Origin: Mangrovibrevibacter kandeliae
GTDB lineage: Bacteria > Pseudomonadota > Alphaproteobacteria > Rhizobiales > Rhizobiaceae
Assembly (NCBI RefSeq): GCF_024519155.1
Contig: NZ_JANIFJ010000001.1
Span: 620,001 to 684,000, forward strand
Length of the DNA: 64,000 nt
Direction: 5' to 3'
The notes beneath the pieces were generated by a model. That model was not told where the DNA came from, searched no databases, and saw only the letters and a program-made list of their open reading frames with translations. Below are positions 61,791 to 64,000 of the stretch, one piece after another. Every line of letters begins with the position of its first letter. The stretch's first letter is position 1. A program made the position numbers and the translations under genes.

Positions 61791-62957
61791 ATGCGCATCG
61801 TCGACATCCGCGAGCGGACGGTGTCGATCGCTTCGCCGATCGCCAACGCCTACATCGATTTCTCCAAGATGACCTGCTCCACGGTCGCCGTGGTGACGGA
61901 CGTCATTCGCGACGGCAAGCCGGTCGTCGGGTTCGGCTTCAACTCGAACGGGCGCTACGGCGCCGGCGCGCTGATGCGCGAGCGGATCCTGCCCCGCGTG
62001 CTGGAGGCCGACCCGTTGACCTTCGTCGACGAGGCCTACGACAACCTCGACCCCTTCGCCATCCACAAGGCGCTGATGTCGAACGAGAAGCCGGGCGGGC
62101 ACGGGGAACGCTCGGTGGCGGTCGGGACGATCGACATGGCCGTCTGGGACGCCGTCGCCAAGATCGCGGGCGTGCCGCTCTACCGGCTGCTCGCCGACCG
62201 GTTCCGCGGCGGCGTCGCGGACGAGAAGGTCTGGGTCTACGCGGCCGGCGGCTACTACTACCCGGGCAAGGACTACACCCAGCTGCAGGACGAGATGCGC
62301 TCCTATCTCGACCGCGGCTACCGCGTGGTGAAGATGAAGATCGGCGCGGTCCCGCTCGCCGAAGACCTGAAGCGGGTCGAGGCGGTGCTCGATGTCGTCG
62401 GCTCCGGCGACCGGCTCGCGGTCGACGCGAACGGGCGCTTCGACCTCGACACCGCCATCGCCTATGCGAAGGCGCTGAAGCCCTACGGGCTGTTCTGGTA
62501 CGAGGAGGCGGGCGACCCGCTCGACTACGCGCTGCAGGCGGCGCTCGCCGAGCACTATGACAGGCCGATGGCGACCGGCGAGAACCTCTTCTCGCATCAG
62601 GATGCACGCAACCTCCTGCGCTATGGCGGCATGCGGCCCGACCGGGACTACCTGCAGTTCGACTGCGCGCTGTCCTACGGCCTCGTCGAGTACATGCGCA
62701 CGCTCGACGTCGTGGCGGATCAGGGCTGGTCGGCGCGGCGCATCGTGCCGCATGGCGGGCACCAGATGTCCCTCAACATCGCGGCCGGCCTGCAACTTGG
62801 CGGCAACGAGTCCTATCCGGACGTCTTCCAGCCCTTCGGCGGCTTTGCCGACGGCGTGCCGGTCGAGGACGGTTATGTCGGGTTGCCGGACCTGCCGGGC
62901 GTCGGCTTCGAGGCCAAGAGCGCTCTCTACGCGACGCTGCGCAAGCTCGTCGACTGA
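61791..62957 (+). CDS. tarD: D(-)-tartrate dehydratase (enolase superfamily)
   Basis: This 388-residue enzyme is very close in sequence to the characterised Bradyrhizobium D-tartrate dehydratase. It dehydrates D-tartrate to oxaloacetate. Expected residues are present: base K183 in VKMKIG, metal ligands D212, E238 and E264, and acid/base H321 in VPHGGHQMS. The NSNGRYG and GYYYPGK loops that define substrate choice are conserved. ATG at 61791 has GAGGAGA upstream. Together with the flanking dehydrogenases it allows use of more than one tartrate isomer. Confidence 0.93.
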   Translation: MRIVDIRERTVSIASPIANAYIDFSKMTCSTVAVVTDVIRDGKPVVGFGFNSNGRYGAGALMRERILPRVLEADPLTFVDEAYDNLDPFAIHKALMSNEKPGGHGERSVAVGTIDMAVWDAVAKIAGVPLYRLLADRFRGGVADEKVWVYAAGGYYYPGKDYTQLQDEMRSYLDRGYRVVKMKIGAVPLAEDLKRVEAVLDVVGSGDRLAVDANGRFDLDTAIAYAKALKPYGLFWYEEAGDPLDYALQAALAEHYDRPMATGENLFSHQDARNLLRYGGMRPDRDYLQFDCALSYGLVEYMRTLDVVADQGWSARRIVPHGGHQMSLNIAAGLQLGGNESYPDVFQPFGGFADGVPVEDGYVGLPDLPGVGFEAKSALYATLRKLVD

Positions 62958-63080
62958 TCTTCCAGCGCCCGGCCGATGCCGCCGGGCGACGCCACCGCGG
63001 ACGGAATGCGCGCCCGATCGCGCCGCGGCGACGCTTTGCCTCGGGCACGCATCCTCGGCATCGAAAAGGACATCAGCATC

Positions 63081-64000
63081 ATGCGCGAGTACAGAATTGC
63101 CGCCATTCCGGCAGACGGGATCGGACCGGAGGTCATCGCCGCCGGGCTCCAGGCGCTGGAGACCCTGGAGCGGCGGGACGGCGGTTTCCGTCTCTCGGTC
63201 ACGCAGTTCGACTGGGGCTCGGACTACTACCGCAGGACTGGCGTGATGATGCCGGCCGACGGCACCGACCAGCTGAAGCCCTTCGACGCCATCTTCTTCG
63301 GAGCCGTCGGGGCGCCGGACGTGCCGGATCACATCACCCTGTGGGGGCTTCGCCTGCCGATCTGCCAGGGCTTCGACCAGTATGCCAACGTGCGGCCGAC
63401 CAAGATCCTCCCGGGCATCTCCTCGCCGCTCGCCAATGTCGGGCCCGGCGACCTCGACTGGGTCATCGTGCGCGAGAACTCGGAGGGCGAGTATGCCGGG
63501 CACGGCGGCCGGGCGCATCGCGGACTGCCGGAGGAGGTGGCGACCGAGACGGCCATCTTCACCCGCGTCGGCGTCACCCGCATCATGCGCTACGCCTTCG
63601 CCTTGGCGCAGGCCCGCCCGCGCAAGCTTTTGACCGTGGTGACCAAGTCCAACGCCCAGCGGCACGGCATGGTGATGTGGGACGAGATCGCGGCCGAGGT
63701 CTCGAAGGAGTATCCGGACGTCACCTGGGACAAGGTGCTGGTCGACGCCATGACGGTCCGCATGACGCTGAAACCGCAGAGCCTCGACACCATCGTCGCG
63801 ACCAACCTGCACGCCGACATCCTGTCCGATCTCGCCGGCGCCCTGGCCGGCAGCCTCGGCGTCGCACCCACCGCCAACATCGATCCGGAGCGGCGCTTTC
63901 CCTCGATGTTCGAGCCGATCCACGGCTCGGCCTTCGACATCACCGGCAAGGGCATCGCCAATCCGGTCGCGACCTTCTGGACGGCTGCCCAGATGCTCGA
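63081..64000 (+). CDS. Second tartrate dehydrogenase-family protein (partial, 3' end missing)
   Basis: At least 306 residues of an isopropylmalate/tartrate dehydrogenase-type enzyme are present; it has no stop before the right edge. Shared motifs are IAAIPADGIGPEV, RENSEGEYAG, VVTKSNAQ, TNLHADILSDLAG and EPIHGSAFDITGKG. The protein is a paralogue of the one at 60698, clearly diverged (for example HITLWGLRLPICQG against HVSLWGSLLLFRRD). It may act on a different isomer or on malate-like acids. A weak AAAAGGA lies upstream of ATG 63081. Confidence 0.9.
   Translation, partial: MREYRIAAIPADGIGPEVIAAGLQALETLERRDGGFRLSVTQFDWGSDYYRRTGVMMPADGTDQLKPFDAIFFGAVGAPDVPDHITLWGLRLPICQGFDQYANVRPTKILPGISSPLANVGPGDLDWVIVRENSEGEYAGHGGRAHRGLPEEVATETAIFTRVGVTRIMRYAFALAQARPRKLLTVVTKSNAQRHGMVMWDEIAAEVSKEYPDVTWDKVLVDAMTVRMTLKPQSLDTIVATNLHADILSDLAGALAGSLGVAPTANIDPERRFPSMFEPIHGSAFDITGKGIANPVATFWTAAQML

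Noticed and set aside
61683-63923. Long minus-strand frame opposite the tartrate enzymes
   Set aside because: It crosses three genes with intact catalytic motifs and encodes no recognisable domain.

Overview
The window is a high-GC, tightly packed chromosomal segment of an alphaproteobacterium. Gene content and order point to Hyphomicrobiales (Rhizobiales): a bioYMN biotin ECF transporter, a livHMGF cluster carrying a DUF6867-type small subunit, a xylFH/FrcA-like sugar ABC system with ROK and LacI regulators, a TIGR02301 protein, and a D-tartrate dehydratase close to the Bradyrhizobium enzyme. Genus is not determined; Aurantimonadaceae-like bacteria would fit but this is a guess. No rRNA, tRNA, CRISPR array, transposase gene or prophage was seen, and almost every base is assigned to a gene.

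Layout. 1-9.2 kb holds regulators and oxidoreductases: a MarR/isochorismatase-like/MFS unit (MFS truncated at the left edge), a DMT-like membrane protein, two head-to-head Crp/Fnr regulators, an orphan molybdopterin-binding dehydrogenase subunit, and an AraC regulator divergent from an SDR. 8.7-25.5 kb is housekeeping: a tyrosine phosphatase, an HD nucleotidase coupled to ygfZ, a dihydroorotase variant, a cupin, secreted unknowns, NUDIX, a YedK/HMCES peptidase, an M42 peptidase, a lipoprotein, a host-attachment protein, an ArgO-like exporter, cysS, a proline iminopeptidase, GNAT, GFA, RarD, LOG and queC. 25.5-31.6 kb is a minus-strand run: an SsuABC-like ABC transporter, bioN-bioM-bioY, a D-amino-acid transaminase and a VOC protein.

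31.7-44.0 kb is a xylose-type sugar island. Minus-strand xylF-xylH-ATPase diverges from a plus-strand chain of four genes joined by ATGA overlaps: a ROK regulator, a di-heme c-type oxidoreductase, a periplasmic FG-GAP/ASPIC-UnbV protein and a LacI regulator. xylA and xylB follow. The two periplasmic genes are not part of any standard xylose pathway and are the most unusual feature here. An 18-bp perfect palindrome just before xylA and a promoter/operator arrangement before xylF suggest how the locus is controlled.

44.3-50.7 kb carries a GNAT gene and a complete branched-chain amino acid ABC operon. 50.9-56.3 kb is a TPP-riboswitch-controlled thiamine operon, thiC-thiO-thiS-thiG-thiE-thiD. 56.4-64.0 kb is a tartrate catabolic locus: LysR, TctC, a TctA-TctB fusion, tartrate dehydrogenase, D-tartrate dehydratase and a second tartrate dehydrogenase cut by the right edge. 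Two palindromic repeat elements (2254-2528 and 42324-42466) look like non-coding mobile or REP-like sequences.
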